Below are positions 24,015-31,326 of a stretch of DNA of 31,326 bases, piece by piece. Position 1 is the stretch's first letter; every line of letters starts with the position of its first letter. The notes beneath the pieces are model-generated. The model did no database searches, was not told the origin of the DNA, and saw only the letters and a list, made by a program, of their open reading frames with translations. The position numbers and the translations under genes were made by a program. Source of the stretch: Bacteroidales bacterium UBA5266 (GTDB lineage: Bacteria; Bacteroidota; Bacteroidia; Bacteroidales; WCHB1-69); NCBI GenBank assembly GCA_002411545.1, contig DHTG01000021.1, positions 1-31,326 on the forward strand, read 5' to 3'.

Positions 24015-25163
24015 TTAAATAAATAATGGAACTAATGATAAAATAAGACCGCCCGCTACTACCGAACCGATTTGTCCGCCTACATTCGTACTAACGGCAT
24101 GCATCAAAAGGAAGTTTGATTTGTCTTCTTTTAATCCCATAGAGTGAATAACCCGTGCCGACATGGGGAATGCTGAAATACCGCAAGCTCCGATCATGGG
24201 ATTTATTTTTTTGCCCTTAGGTAAGAATACATTAATTAGTTTGGCAAACATAACACCGCCGAAAGTATCAAAAACAAAAGCAACAAGACCTAATCCGATA
24301 ATCATCAAAGTGTCTAACCTGACAAAACGATCGGCAGTCATAGTGCTGGCAATGGTAATACCTAATAAGATGGTAACTAAACTTGCCAATTCATTTTGAG
24401 CGGCAAGCGACAGTTTATTTAACACACCGCATTCACGGATGAGGTTACCGAACATTAAAAATCCGATAAGTGCTAATGAGGAAGGAGCGATAATACCTGC
24501 AATGATAGTAACGGTAATGGGGAAAAGAATTAAGGCCGTACGAGATACTATTTTCTTTTGGGCTTCCATCCGTATTAAGCGTTCTTTTCTGGTTGTAATA
24601 GCTTTAATAACGGGAGGTTGAATAATTGGAACTAAAGCCATATAAGAATAGGCTGCAACCGAGATGGGTCCTAAAAGTTCGGGAGCAAAGCGCGATGCTA
24701 CGAAAATGGATGTCGGACCATCGGCTGCACCGATAATACCTATGGATGCTGCTTCATGTAAAGGAAATCCCAATAAAGTGGCTGCAAACATGGTGAAAAA
24801 TATACCAAATTGTGCCGCCGCACCGAATAATAACAAGAATGGATTTTTAAACAAAGGCGAAAAATCGATCATGGCACCGATGGCAACAAAAATCAGCAAC
24901 GGAAACACTTCGGTTGCAATACCTGCTTCGAAAAACACAGACAAAGCACCTTCAATGGCTTTGCCCGTAACAGGATCTATTTGCGTGAGCGCCGAAGTAA
25001 ACGGGATGTTTACCAATATGGCTCCGAAACCCATAGGCAATAACAAGGTGGGTTCATACTCTTTTTTAATAGCCAAAAAAATTAAAGTAAGTCCTACAGC
25101 TATCATAACGAAGTCTTTCCATGTGAAATCGTATAGGACAGGCATTAAATCTTGAAAATTCAT
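24015..25163 (-). CDS. mmdB: Na+-translocating decarboxylase beta subunit (OadB/MmdB)
   Basis: A 382-residue polytopic inner-membrane protein of the OadB/MmdB/GcdB family. It catalyses decarboxylation of the carboxybiotin carrier and couples it to Na+ export. The conserved G-A-A-D-G-P-T-S-I-F motif is at 145-154; D148 is the expected ion-site aspartate (D203 in Klebsiella OadB). The later G-A-C-G-I-S-A-F-P-M-S-A-R-V motif and the N-V-G-G-Q-I-G-S C-terminal motif are also present. About ten hydrophobic segments are seen. The gene follows a TerC-family gene by 40 nt. The substrate, methylmalonyl-CoA, is inferred from the carboxyltransferase and epimerase genes nearby. Confidence 0.95.
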   Translation of the reverse strand: MNFQDLMPVLYDFTWKDFVMIAVGLTLIFLAIKKEYEPTLLLPMGFGAILVNIPFTSALTQIDPVTGKAIEGALSVFFEAGIATEVFPLLIFVAIGAMIDFSPLFKNPFLLLFGAAAQFGIFFTMFAATLLGFPLHEAASIGIIGAADGPTSIFVASRFAPELLGPISVAAYSYMALVPIIQPPVIKAITTRKERLIRMEAQKKIVSRTALILFPITVTIIAGIIAPSSLALIGFLMFGNLIRECGVLNKLSLAAQNELASLVTILLGITIASTMTADRFVRLDTLMIIGLGLVAFVFDTFGGVMFAKLINVFLPKGKKINPMIGACGISAFPMSARVIHSMGLKEDKSNFLLMHAVSTNVGGQIGSVVAGGLILSLVPLFI

Positions 25164-25203
25164 GAATCTTTTTTTAATATATTAATATTTCCTTTTTAAT
25201 TAT

Positions 25204-26286
25204 TTAGTTTTTATTTTCGTTTTTATTCTCGTTGCAATCGATTTTATCTTGCAATTCATCAATTTTTTTATCTTCTGCAATTATAACAGATAGGAGGATA
25301 GATATTAGCAATGTAGCTACTATGACCGTTAAAGATATCCAAGAATGAGAGCCAAAAAAGGTTTCTATAGCTTCACCGGTAGGTTTGTTTATAAAACCAA
25401 TAGCAGGTAACATCATTTTTACGCCAATGAAAAACAGGATAAAGCTTACTCCGGTTTTTAAGAAACGGAACATACCCATGATACCTTTCAATGCAAAAAA
25501 TAAGGATATCAAACCCATTACGGCGAATACATTGGATGTAATAGCGAGAAATTGTTCTTCTTGGTTTGTAAGAACGTTGGTGGCTCCTTCTTTGATAACC
25601 CCAATAATGGCAGGAATGGAATCAACGGCAAATAGAACATCCGTTGAACCTATGACTAAAAACACCAACATAAACATGGTAATATGACGCTTGCCGTTTA
25701 TTTTTGAGAAAAAGTGGGGATGATCCATGTCGGGATCGACCGGAAATAATTTGGCTCCCAATTTGTATAATACATTATTTTTTGGATCCACTTGGTCATC
25801 TTCTTTGGTAAATGCCATTTTGTAGGATGTCCAGATTAAGATTATGCCAAAAATATAGATTATCCAATGAAATTGTTGTACTAAACCCATTCCTGCAACA
25901 ATAAATAAAATACGCAATACTATGGATAATAAAATACCCAGTTTCAACAATCGGGGTTGATTTTTGGAAGAAACACCCATCAGGGAGAAAATCATAATAA
26001 AAACAAAAAGATTGTCTATTGAGAGTGAATATTCCGTTAAATAACCGGATATAAATTTAATACCCATAACATGTGCTGTGTTTTCCGTTGATCCGGGATT
26101 TTGTGGAAAGAAAAAGAAAAGGGAAGTCCCGAATAATAACGCAATCGATATCCATACGCTGGTCCATCGTAAAGCTTGTTTAACTGTAAATTCTCCTTTA
26201 CGGTGGTCGGTAACATAAAAATCGACAACAAAAACAGCTAAAAAAATAGCAATAAAAATAATCCAATATAATGTCATTGAGTTCAT
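25204..26286 (-). CDS. TerC/Alx-family integral membrane protein
   Basis: A 360-residue inner-membrane protein of the TerC family, with about eight or nine hydrophobic segments. The two family signatures are present: E-Y-S-L-S-I-D-N (85-92) and S-T-D-V-L-F-A-V-D-S (214-223), whose acidic residues are thought to form a metal site. Characterised members (Alx, MntP-like exporters such as YceF/TerC of Bacillus) act in Mn2+ efflux or metalation of exported proteins; tellurite resistance is not implied without other ter genes. The tail after the last helix is Lys/Asn/Glu-rich. The gene is inserted between the carboxyltransferase (37 nt upstream) and oadB (40 nt downstream), so it may be co-transcribed with the pump. 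Confidence 0.9.
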   Translation of the reverse strand: MNSMTLYWIIFIAIFLAVFVVDFYVTDHRKGEFTVKQALRWTSVWISIALLFGTSLFFFFPQNPGSTENTAHVMGIKFISGYLTEYSLSIDNLFVFIMIFSLMGVSSKNQPRLLKLGILLSIVLRILFIVAGMGLVQQFHWIIYIFGIILIWTSYKMAFTKEDDQVDPKNNVLYKLGAKLFPVDPDMDHPHFFSKINGKRHITMFMLVFLVIGSTDVLFAVDSIPAIIGVIKEGATNVLTNQEEQFLAITSNVFAVMGLISLFFALKGIMGMFRFLKTGVSFILFFIGVKMMLPAIGFINKPTGEAIETFFGSHSWISLTVIVATLLISILLSVIIAEDKKIDELQDKIDCNENKNENKN

Positions 26287-26323
26287 GAAATGTAATTAAA
26301 TGTAAGTTAATAAAATGCTTTAG

Positions 26324-27883
26324 TTAAAGAGGTAAATTGTCGTGTTTTTTAGGTGGATTTTCCAAGCGTTTAGTTTGTAATGACATCAACGCTTTGATAA
26401 TACGGTAACGGGTATTTCTGGGTTCGATAACATCATCTAGGTAGCCGTATTTTGCTGCTACATATGGATTGGCAAATTGTTGTCGATATTCGATTTCTTT
26501 TTCGTTCATGAATTCGTTTAATTTTTCGGGATCTTCTATGGCTTTTATTTCTTTACCCATTAAGATTTCGATAGCACCTTTACCACCCATAACTGCAATT
26601 TCGGCTGTAGGCCAAGCATAATTGATATCACCTCTCAGATGTTTGGAACTCATGACGCAGTATGCACCGCCGTAGTTTTTACGTAAAATTACGGTAACTT
26701 TCGGAACAGTAGCTTCGCCGTAAGCATAGAGTATTTTGGCTCCATGTAGTATCAATCCGCCGTATTCTTGTCCGGTACCGGGCAAATATCCGGGAACATC
26801 TACTAAGGTTACGATAGGAATGTTGAATGCATCACAGAAACGTATAAAACGGGCTCCTTTGCGTGAAGCATTAATGTCTAATACTCCTGCTAAATAAGCC
26901 GGTTGATTGGCAACAATACCCACGGTCATGCCTCCCATTCGGGCAAATCCTGTTACTATATTTTTAGCATATAAAGGAAGAACTTCTAAAAAGTCTTGAT
27001 TATCAATAATTGAAAGAACTACCTCTTTTATATCATAAGGTTTATTCGGACTATCGGGTATGATTTCATTTAATTTATTGTCTACTCTTTCGATGGGGTC
27101 TGTACAGTCATATTTAGGGGGTGCCTCCATATTGTTAGAAGGTAAGAAACTTAGGAGATGTTTAATCATCTCTATACCGTGAGTTTCATCATCAGCTACA
27201 AATTGAGCTACTCCTGATTTGGTCGAGTGTATGGAAGCGCCTCCAAGATCTTCGGTCGATACGGTTTCTCCGGTAACGGTTTTCACTACTTTAGGACCCG
27301 TAACAAACATATAACTTGTGTTTTTTATCATCATGATAAAATCGGTCAAAGCGGGTGAATAAACGGCTCCACCTGCACAGGGTCCGAAAATAGCAGATAT
27401 TTGTGGAATAACACCCGAAGCTAAAATATTGCGTTGGAATATTTCGGCATAACCGGCTAAACTGTTAACGCCTTCTTGAATACGGGCTCCACCGGAATCG
27501 TTAATCCCAACAACGGGAGCTCCCATCTTCATGGCTTGATCCAATACTTTGCATATCTTTGCCGCCTGGGTTTCGGATAATGAGCCACCAAATGTGGTAA
27601 AGTCTTGTGCATAAACAAACACCAATCGACCATTAACACTTCCGTAGCCGGTAACAACGCCGTCAGCAAGATAGGTTTCTTTTTCTAATCCGAAATTTAC
27701 ACAACGATGTGTTACAAACATATCAAATTCTTCAAAGCTTCCTTCATCGAGAAGTAGATTGATACGTTCGCGGGCAGTCATTTTTCCTTGCTGGTGTTGT
27801 TTCTCTATTCGTTTTTCACCACCACCGAGTTTTGCCTTTGCTCTTAGTTCCAGCAACTCGTTTATTTTATCTTGCATTGACAT
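26324..27883 (-). CDS. mmdA: Methylmalonyl-CoA decarboxylase/propionyl-CoA carboxylase carboxyltransferase subunit
   Basis: A 519-residue carboxyltransferase of the PccB/MmdA family with two crotonase-like halves. It moves CO2 between methylmalonyl-CoA and biotin. The N-terminal half has G-K-M-T-A-R-E-R-I (33-41), D-F-T-T-F-G-G-S-L (about 93-101) and an oxyanion G-P-C-A-G-G-A (about 166-172). The C-terminal half has G-Y-L-P-G-T-x-Q-E (about 362-370) and R-K-N-Y-G-G-A-Y (about 395-402). No biotin carboxylase gene is present, whereas OadB and OadG-like genes are, so the decarboxylase direction is more likely. The epimerase gene lies upstream. Start at 27883 or the second ATG at 27877. Confidence 0.93.
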   Translation of the reverse strand: MSMQDKINELLELRAKAKLGGGEKRIEKQHQQGKMTARERINLLLDEGSFEEFDMFVTHRCVNFGLEKETYLADGVVTGYGSVNGRLVFVYAQDFTTFGGSLSETQAAKICKVLDQAMKMGAPVVGINDSGGARIQEGVNSLAGYAEIFQRNILASGVIPQISAIFGPCAGGAVYSPALTDFIMMIKNTSYMFVTGPKVVKTVTGETVSTEDLGGASIHSTKSGVAQFVADDETHGIEMIKHLLSFLPSNNMEAPPKYDCTDPIERVDNKLNEIIPDSPNKPYDIKEVVLSIIDNQDFLEVLPLYAKNIVTGFARMGGMTVGIVANQPAYLAGVLDINASRKGARFIRFCDAFNIPIVTLVDVPGYLPGTGQEYGGLILHGAKILYAYGEATVPKVTVILRKNYGGAYCVMSSKHLRGDINYAWPTAEIAVMGGKGAIEILMGKEIKAIEDPEKLNEFMNEKEIEYRQQFANPYVAAKYGYLDDVIEPRNTRYRIIKALMSLQTKRLENPPKKHDNLPL

Positions 27884-27918
27884 ATTCTAATGATTTTTAG
27901 GATTAAAATATTTTTTTC

Positions 27919-28332
27919 TTATTTTTTCAGGTTTGGATTTTCACATAATTCGGTTAAAACGCCTCCGGTAGATTTAGGATGCAGAAAACCGATTTGCATG
28001 CCTTCGGCTCCTTTTCGTCCTTCTTTATCAATTAAGCGAATGTTTTCGGATAGTTCGGTTAACGACTCGTTAAGATTATCTACTGCATAAGCGATATGAT
28101 GAAATCCCTCGCCTTTATTTTCAATGAATTTTCCGATAGGGCCTTCGGGATCGGTCGATTCCAATAATTCGATCTTCGTTTCGCCTACTTGAAAGAAAGC
28201 GGTTTTAACTTTTTGATCCGCTACTTCTTCAATAGCATAACATTTAATTCCTAACAAGTTTTCATAAAAAGGAATAGCACTTCCCAAACTCTTTACGGCT
28301 ATACCTATATGTTCTATCTTTTTAACCTTCAT
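27919..28332 (-). CDS. mce: Methylmalonyl-CoA epimerase
   Basis: A 137-residue vicinal-oxygen-chelate protein that interconverts (R)- and (S)-methylmalonyl-CoA. Family features are I-E-H-I-G-I-A-V with metal ligand H8, the F-Y-E-N-L-L-G helix (22-28), V-K-T-A-F-F (42-47), I-E-L-L-E (54-58), G-F-H-H-I-A-Y (76-82) with ligand H78 or H79, and L-T-E-L near the end with ligand E128. It supplies the decarboxylase with the correct epimer from the B12-dependent mutase product. It sits between the biotin carrier and carboxyltransferase genes with 35-49 nt gaps. Confidence 0.95.
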   Translation of the reverse strand: MKVKKIEHIGIAVKSLGSAIPFYENLLGIKCYAIEEVADQKVKTAFFQVGETKIELLESTDPEGPIGKFIENKGEGFHHIAYAVDNLNESLTELSENIRLIDKEGRKGAEGMQIGFLHPKSTGGVLTELCENPNLKK

Positions 28333-28381
28333 TCTAAATTTAATTTATTATAATATCCTAGTTTGAGGTATATCTGATGGA

Positions 28382-28798
28382 TTAACAAGAAAGAATAACC
28401 AATGTATCCCCTTCGTAAATGCCGTCACCTTTGGTGACATTAATACTTTTCACAATACCGTCTTTATCGGATTCGATGTTGTTTTCCATTTTCATGGCTT
28501 CGAGAAGAATAACTTTTTGTCCAGCTTTTACCGTATCACCTTCTCTAACTAAAATATCGAGCACAATACCCGGAAGAGGGGATTTAATAACATAATCGCT
28601 ACCTCCGGCAGTTGGAGCAGGTGCCGTTTTCTTTTCAACAGGTGCACTTTGAGGCTTTTCTGTTGCAGGGGCCGGTGCGGGAGCTGCTGTTGTTTTAACA
28701 GGTTCTACTACGCGGGGTGAATTACCATTACTTGTTTCTACTTCTTCGATGGAAACATTATAATTTGTTCCGTTGATATTAATTCTGTATTCTTTCAT
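28382..28798 (-). CDS. mmdC: Biotin carrier subunit of the decarboxylase (MmdC/GcdC-like)
   Basis: A 138-residue biotin carrier. An N-terminal segment (about 1-30) docks on the carboxyltransferase, an Ala/Pro/Thr/Lys-rich flexible linker covers about 32-66, and a biotinyl domain covers about 68-138. The biotinylation site is K103 in E-A-M-K-M-E-N. The linker allows the biotin arm to swing between MmdA and membrane-bound MmdB. The 177-residue OadG-like gene ends 9 nt upstream, so both are almost certainly in one transcript. Confidence 0.95.
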   Translation of the reverse strand: MKEYRININGTNYNVSIEEVETSNGNSPRVVEPVKTTAAPAPAPATEKPQSAPVEKKTAPAPTAGGSDYVIKSPLPGIVLDILVREGDTVKAGQKVILLEAMKMENNIESDKDGIVKSINVTKGDGIYEGDTLVILSC

Positions 28799-28807
28799 GA
28801 ATATTAA

Positions 28808-29341
28808 TTATTTTATTTTGATTGGTGTTTTCTTGAAATTAAATGATTTTGCTGCCCAAGGCGATAAAGTGGGATTATGTTTTAAATAAAATCCGTTAGC
28901 TTCGACTTCATGTCCGCCTTGTTCGTTTTGTAAATGCAAATGCAATGTGGTTGCAATGGCTAAAAGTTCCATTTCGTTAGGATTTTCATCTTTAGCTATT
29001 GTTACAAGCGGTTGAGAAAAGCTTTGATTTTCGGTTGATTCATCCTTGGATGCCGGTTTTTTTGTCCTTTTTGATATATATAATACAACAAGAGCAACTC
29101 CGATGATACCCAAAATAATAGGGAGATTCATATTTTTTTTATTTTCTGGTTCAGTCGGAGTATCAACTTCGGTATCGGCAGGAATGGACGACATGTTTGT
29201 ATTAGTCGTGTTATTACTACTTTCGGTAGTATTGCTTGCTATACTGGATGCTGATTCATCGTTGTGAAGTTGATGTTCTGCTTTTATTTGAATAGGAATG
29301 ACAAAAAGCAATAAAATTGTAATAAAAAAAAGTTTTCTCAT
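28808..29341 (-). CDS. OadG-like (gamma/delta) subunit with signal peptide
   Basis: A 177-residue membrane protein and first gene of the decarboxylase cluster. An N-terminal signal-peptide-like segment (about 1-21, ending I-K-A) is followed by a Ser/Thr/Asn-rich stretch (about 24-68), one transmembrane helix (about 72-90, then I-S-K-R-T-K-K), and a cytoplasmic tail. The tail has M-E-L-L-A-I-A-T-T-L-H-L-H-L (about 124-137) and S-P-W-A-A-K (about 159-164), features of Bacteroidota OadG-family proteins. It probably links OadB to the carboxyltransferase and carrier. The signal peptide plus low-complexity outer segment is unlike enterobacterial OadG. Confidence 0.78.
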   Translation of the reverse strand: MRKLFFITILLLFVIPIQIKAEHQLHNDESASSIASNTTESSNNTTNTNMSSIPADTEVDTPTEPENKKNMNLPIILGIIGVALVVLYISKRTKKPASKDESTENQSFSQPLVTIAKDENPNEMELLAIATTLHLHLQNEQGGHEVEANGFYLKHNPTLSPWAAKSFNFKKTPIKIK

Positions 29342-29401
29342 TTAAATAACAATTTGTAATTATGAAATATATAATATATATATATTATTTCTTTAAAGGT
29401 G

Positions 29402-29409
29402 CAAAGATA
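29402..29409 (-). promoter_or_regulatory. -7 promoter element of the methylmalonyl-CoA decarboxylase cluster (TATCTTTG)
   Basis: TATCTTTG is read from 29409 to 29402 on the minus strand and matches TAnnTTTG. The implied start near 29395 gives a leader of about 54 nt before the ATG at 29341. It lies between rnfA and the cluster, so the cluster can be transcribed independently of rnf. Confidence 0.65.
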
Positions 29410-29457
29410 ATAAAATATCTAATATAAATATCGTCTAAATACTATTAAACAAAAATA

Positions 29458-30033
29458 TTAAACCAATCCTGCAAAACCCATAAAAGCAAGCGATAAAATA
29501 CCCGCTGTAATCAATGCAATAGGAACACCTTTCATTCCTTTGGGGATGGAAACTAAATCCATTTGTTCTCTAATACCTGCAAAAATTGTAATGGCCAATG
29601 TAAAACCTATAGCAATTGCGGCGGTATAGATCACGCTATCTAAGATACTTGTAGGAAATTTTTGAGTAACTAAAATAGCGATACCTAAAACAGCACAGTT
29701 TGTTGTTATTAGAGGTAAGAAAATACCTAATGCTTGGTATAAAGTAGGGCTGATTTTTTTTAGTATTATTTCTACCATTTGAACTAAAGACGCAATGATT
29801 AAAATGAAAGCTATCGTTTGAAGAAAAACGATATTTAAAGGAATAAGAACATAAATATTTACAATAGATGTAACCAAAGTAGCTAAAACCATTACAAATA
29901 TAACGGCAGCACCCATCCCCAAAGCAGTACTAATCTTATTAGACACTCCTAAAAAAGGACAAATTCCTAAAAATTGGGCTAAAATAATGTTATTTACTAA
30001 TACTGCACCAATTATCATTAATATATATTCCAT
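29458..30033 (-). CDS. rnfA: RNF complex subunit RnfA
   Basis: A 191-residue, six-helix inner-membrane subunit of the ferredoxin:NAD+ oxidoreductase (RNF), paralogous to RnfE. Cys25 in G-I-C-P-F-L-G-V and Cys113 in T-N-C-A-V-L-G are the conserved residues that, with the matching pair in RnfE, hold the intramembrane [2Fe-2S] cluster. It is the last rnf gene, 17 nt after rnfE. No rnfB follows, consistent with the rnfBCDGEA order common in Bacteroidota, in which rnfB and rnfC lie to the right of this window. Confidence 0.97.
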   Translation of the reverse strand: MEYILMIIGAVLVNNIILAQFLGICPFLGVSNKISTALGMGAAVIFVMVLATLVTSIVNIYVLIPLNIVFLQTIAFILIIASLVQMVEIILKKISPTLYQALGIFLPLITTNCAVLGIAILVTQKFPTSILDSVIYTAAIAIGFTLAITIFAGIREQMDLVSIPKGMKGVPIALITAGILSLAFMGFAGLV

Positions 30034-30050
30034 ATGCTATAGATTTTAAA

Positions 30051-30641
30051 TTATTTTGTTTTTTGAAGCCATTTAACGACGGCAATAGTAAATCCGAAAA
30101 CAATAAATGCACCGGGAGCTAAGACGAAAATTAGAATTCCATCAAAAGGAATAATGTTTTGTCCGAATAAAGCTCCACTTCCTAAAAGTTCTCTAAAAAA
30201 TGCTATAATAAAAATGGCAAGAGTAAAACCTATTCCCATTCCGATTCCGTCTAATGTTGAATCAAAAACTGAATTTTTACCTGCAAAAGCTTCTGCACGT
30301 CCTAATACTATACAATTAACAACAATTAAAGGGATAAAAACGCCTAAACTGGAAGATAAGGCTGGAACATAAGCTTGAATGATTAAATCAACAATTGTTA
30401 CAAATGTTGCTATTACTAATATGTAGCAAGGAATTCGTATTTTATCGGGGATAACGCTTTTTAACATAGAAATTAACATATTCGACATTATCAATACGAA
30501 CGTTGTGGCTGCGCCCATTCCGAGTGCATTAAAAATAGAAGTAGTAACAGCCAAAGAAGGACATGTTCCTAACACTAATACCAATGTAGGATTCTCTTTT
30601 ATAAAACCATTTGTTAATATTTTAATTTTGCTCATTTCCAT
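30051..30641 (-). CDS. rnfE: RNF complex subunit RnfE
   Basis: A 196-residue, six-helix inner-membrane subunit of RNF. Cys27 in G-T-C-P-S-L-A-V and Cys110 in V-N-C-I-V-L-G-R-A-E-A-F are the expected cluster ligands shared with RnfA. The start overlaps the end of rnfG by 20 nt (14 nt if the second ATG at 30635 is used), implying translational coupling. Confidence 0.97.
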   Translation of the reverse strand: MEMSKIKILTNGFIKENPTLVLVLGTCPSLAVTTSIFNALGMGAATTFVLIMSNMLISMLKSVIPDKIRIPCYILVIATFVTIVDLIIQAYVPALSSSLGVFIPLIVVNCIVLGRAEAFAGKNSVFDSTLDGIGMGIGFTLAIFIIAFFRELLGSGALFGQNIIPFDGILIFVLAPGAFIVFGFTIAVVKWLQKTK

Positions 30642-31215
30642 TTTCTTTAATTTTTAAAAATGCATTTGAAGCTCTTTGTATGGCATCGCAAAAAGCACGT
30701 GATGAAATAGTGGCTGCCGTAATCGCATCGACTTCACCTCCATCTTTTTTTACTAATAAGTTAAAATCTTTGGGATTTTTTCCTTTAAATTGCAAAGGAA
30801 AATCAGATTTTTTCTTGTCGATTTTATCGCCTAAACCCGGTGTTTCATTTGCCTGAAGTACCTCGGTTTCAATAATATTTCCGACAGCATCAAAACCGAC
30901 CATTATACTAAAAGTTCCATCAAAAGCTTTATCCGTATAGGTCTCTACTGCAGCTCCAAATAAACTGTCATTCTGATATGCAAAATATATAATAACAGAA
31001 TCCTTATCGCCATCTAGTAGAACTTTAGTCTCTTTTGTTTCTCCTTTAAATCCCTTTAAAACTAGTGAAATGGCATCTGTTTTTTTCTTCTGTTGTGATA
31101 AAGCAATAGGTACTTTGGTCATAGAATATATTACAGTAAGAGCAATGGCTGCTATACAAGTTATCAAAGTAAGTGATAACACTAATTGCTTTAAACTTGA
31201 TTCTTTCTTTCCCAT
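30622..31215 (-). CDS. rnfG: RNF complex subunit RnfG (covalent FMN subunit)
   Basis: A 197-residue subunit with an N-terminal transmembrane anchor (about 11-31) and a periplasmic FMN-binding domain. N-E-T-P-G-L-G (123-129) and the FMN-attachment region D-A-I-T-A-A-T-I-S-S-R (163-173) are visible. The flavin is expected on Thr169 through a phosphoester bond made by ApbE. The attachment motif is usually S/T-G-A-T; here the Gly is Ala (T166-A167-A168-T169). The gene starts 27 nt after the rnfD stop codon and overlaps rnfE. Confidence 0.95.
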   Translation of the reverse strand: MGKKESSLKQLVLSLTLITCIAAIALTVIYSMTKVPIALSQQKKKTDAISLVLKGFKGETKETKVLLDGDKDSVIIYFAYQNDSLFGAAVETYTDKAFDGTFSIMVGFDAVGNIIETEVLQANETPGLGDKIDKKKSDFPLQFKGKNPKDFNLLVKKDGGEVDAITAATISSRAFCDAIQRASNAFLKIKENGNEQN

Positions 31216-31242
31216 TTTATTTTAAAATTATCAATTAATAAG

Positions 31243-31326
31243 TTAGGATTTTATTTTTTGTGAACCGAAACGTTTAGTTTTGAATCCTTTATTGATTAAA
31301 GGCACAAATGCGTTCATGATTAAAAT
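31243..31326 (-). CDS. rnfD: RNF complex subunit RnfD, C-terminal fragment (cut by window edge)
   Basis: The last 27 codons and stop of a minus-strand gene that continues beyond the window. The visible peptide includes M-N-A-F-V-P-L-I-N followed by a basic K-R-F-G end, as in the C-terminus of RnfD. Position directly before rnfG agrees with the rnfC-D-G-E-A order. Confidence 0.85.
   Translation of the reverse strand: MLIMNAFVPLINKGFKTKRFGSQKIKS

Noticed and set aside
24664..25155. 163-residue plus-strand frame
   Set aside because: It is a complete shadow of the oadB gene, rich in Ala/Pro/Lys/Asn with no recognisable domain.
25204..26286. Tellurite resistance determinant
   Set aside because: TerC homologues alone do not indicate tellurite resistance; no terB, terD, terE or terZ is present.
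26324..27883. Reading the carboxyltransferase as part of a propionyl-CoA carboxylase
   Set aside because: No biotin carboxylase gene is nearby, and OadB, a biotin carrier and OadG-like genes are, so decarboxylase is the simpler reading; activity in reverse in the cell is not excluded.

Overview
The window reads as a stretch of chromosome from an AT-rich member of the Bacteroidota, most likely an anaerobic Bacteroidales; I cannot fix the genus. The evidence is the TAnnTTTG type of -7 promoter element repeated in front of many genes, a type IX secretion plug homologue, a lysine/glutamate-rich IF2 of about 1030 residues, a Bacteroidota-type class III arginine decarboxylase, and an rnf cluster in which rnfA is the last gene. 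No phage, transposase, CRISPR array or rRNA is visible. Genes lie in four alternating strand blocks.

Block 1 (287-6310, +): a small lysophospholipid-type acyltransferase and yidD, then tRNA-Gln(TTG) with its own promoter and terminator, then rimP-nusA-infB. Block 2 (6313-13720, -), in transcription order from the right: arginine decarboxylase, a 383-base spacer holding a degenerate ~21-22 bp periodic repeat, a TMTC-like GT-C membrane/TPR protein, an M13 metallopeptidase lipoprotein, and the methylmalonyl-CoA mutase chaperone meaB. Block 3 (14121-23835, +): a GH73/LysM glucosaminidase, ETF:quinone oxidoreductase, a single-chain EtfB-EtfA fusion, the T9SS plug protein, tex, a membrane-anchorless TonB-domain protein and a PfkB/HldE-type kinase. 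Block 4 (23867-31326, -): the 3' part of rnf (rnfD fragment, G, E, A), then a membrane-bound methylmalonyl-CoA decarboxylase cluster (OadG-like subunit, biotin carrier, epimerase, carboxyltransferase, a TerC-family protein, OadB) ending in a 42-residue OadG-like gene that is easy to miss.

The common theme is anaerobic energy conservation. The epimerase and decarboxylase convert methylmalonyl-CoA to propionyl-CoA and CO2 and probably export Na+. MeaB maintains the B12-dependent mutase that supplies the substrate (mutase genes not in this window). RNF couples ferredoxin oxidation to ion export. The fused ETF carries sequence marks of bifurcating ETFs and sits beside a canonical ETF:QO, suggesting a link between NADH, ferredoxin and the quinone pool. 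The most notable items are that fused ETF, the hidden small gamma-type subunit, TerC inside the decarboxylase cluster, and the periodic repeat after the arginine decarboxylase gene.
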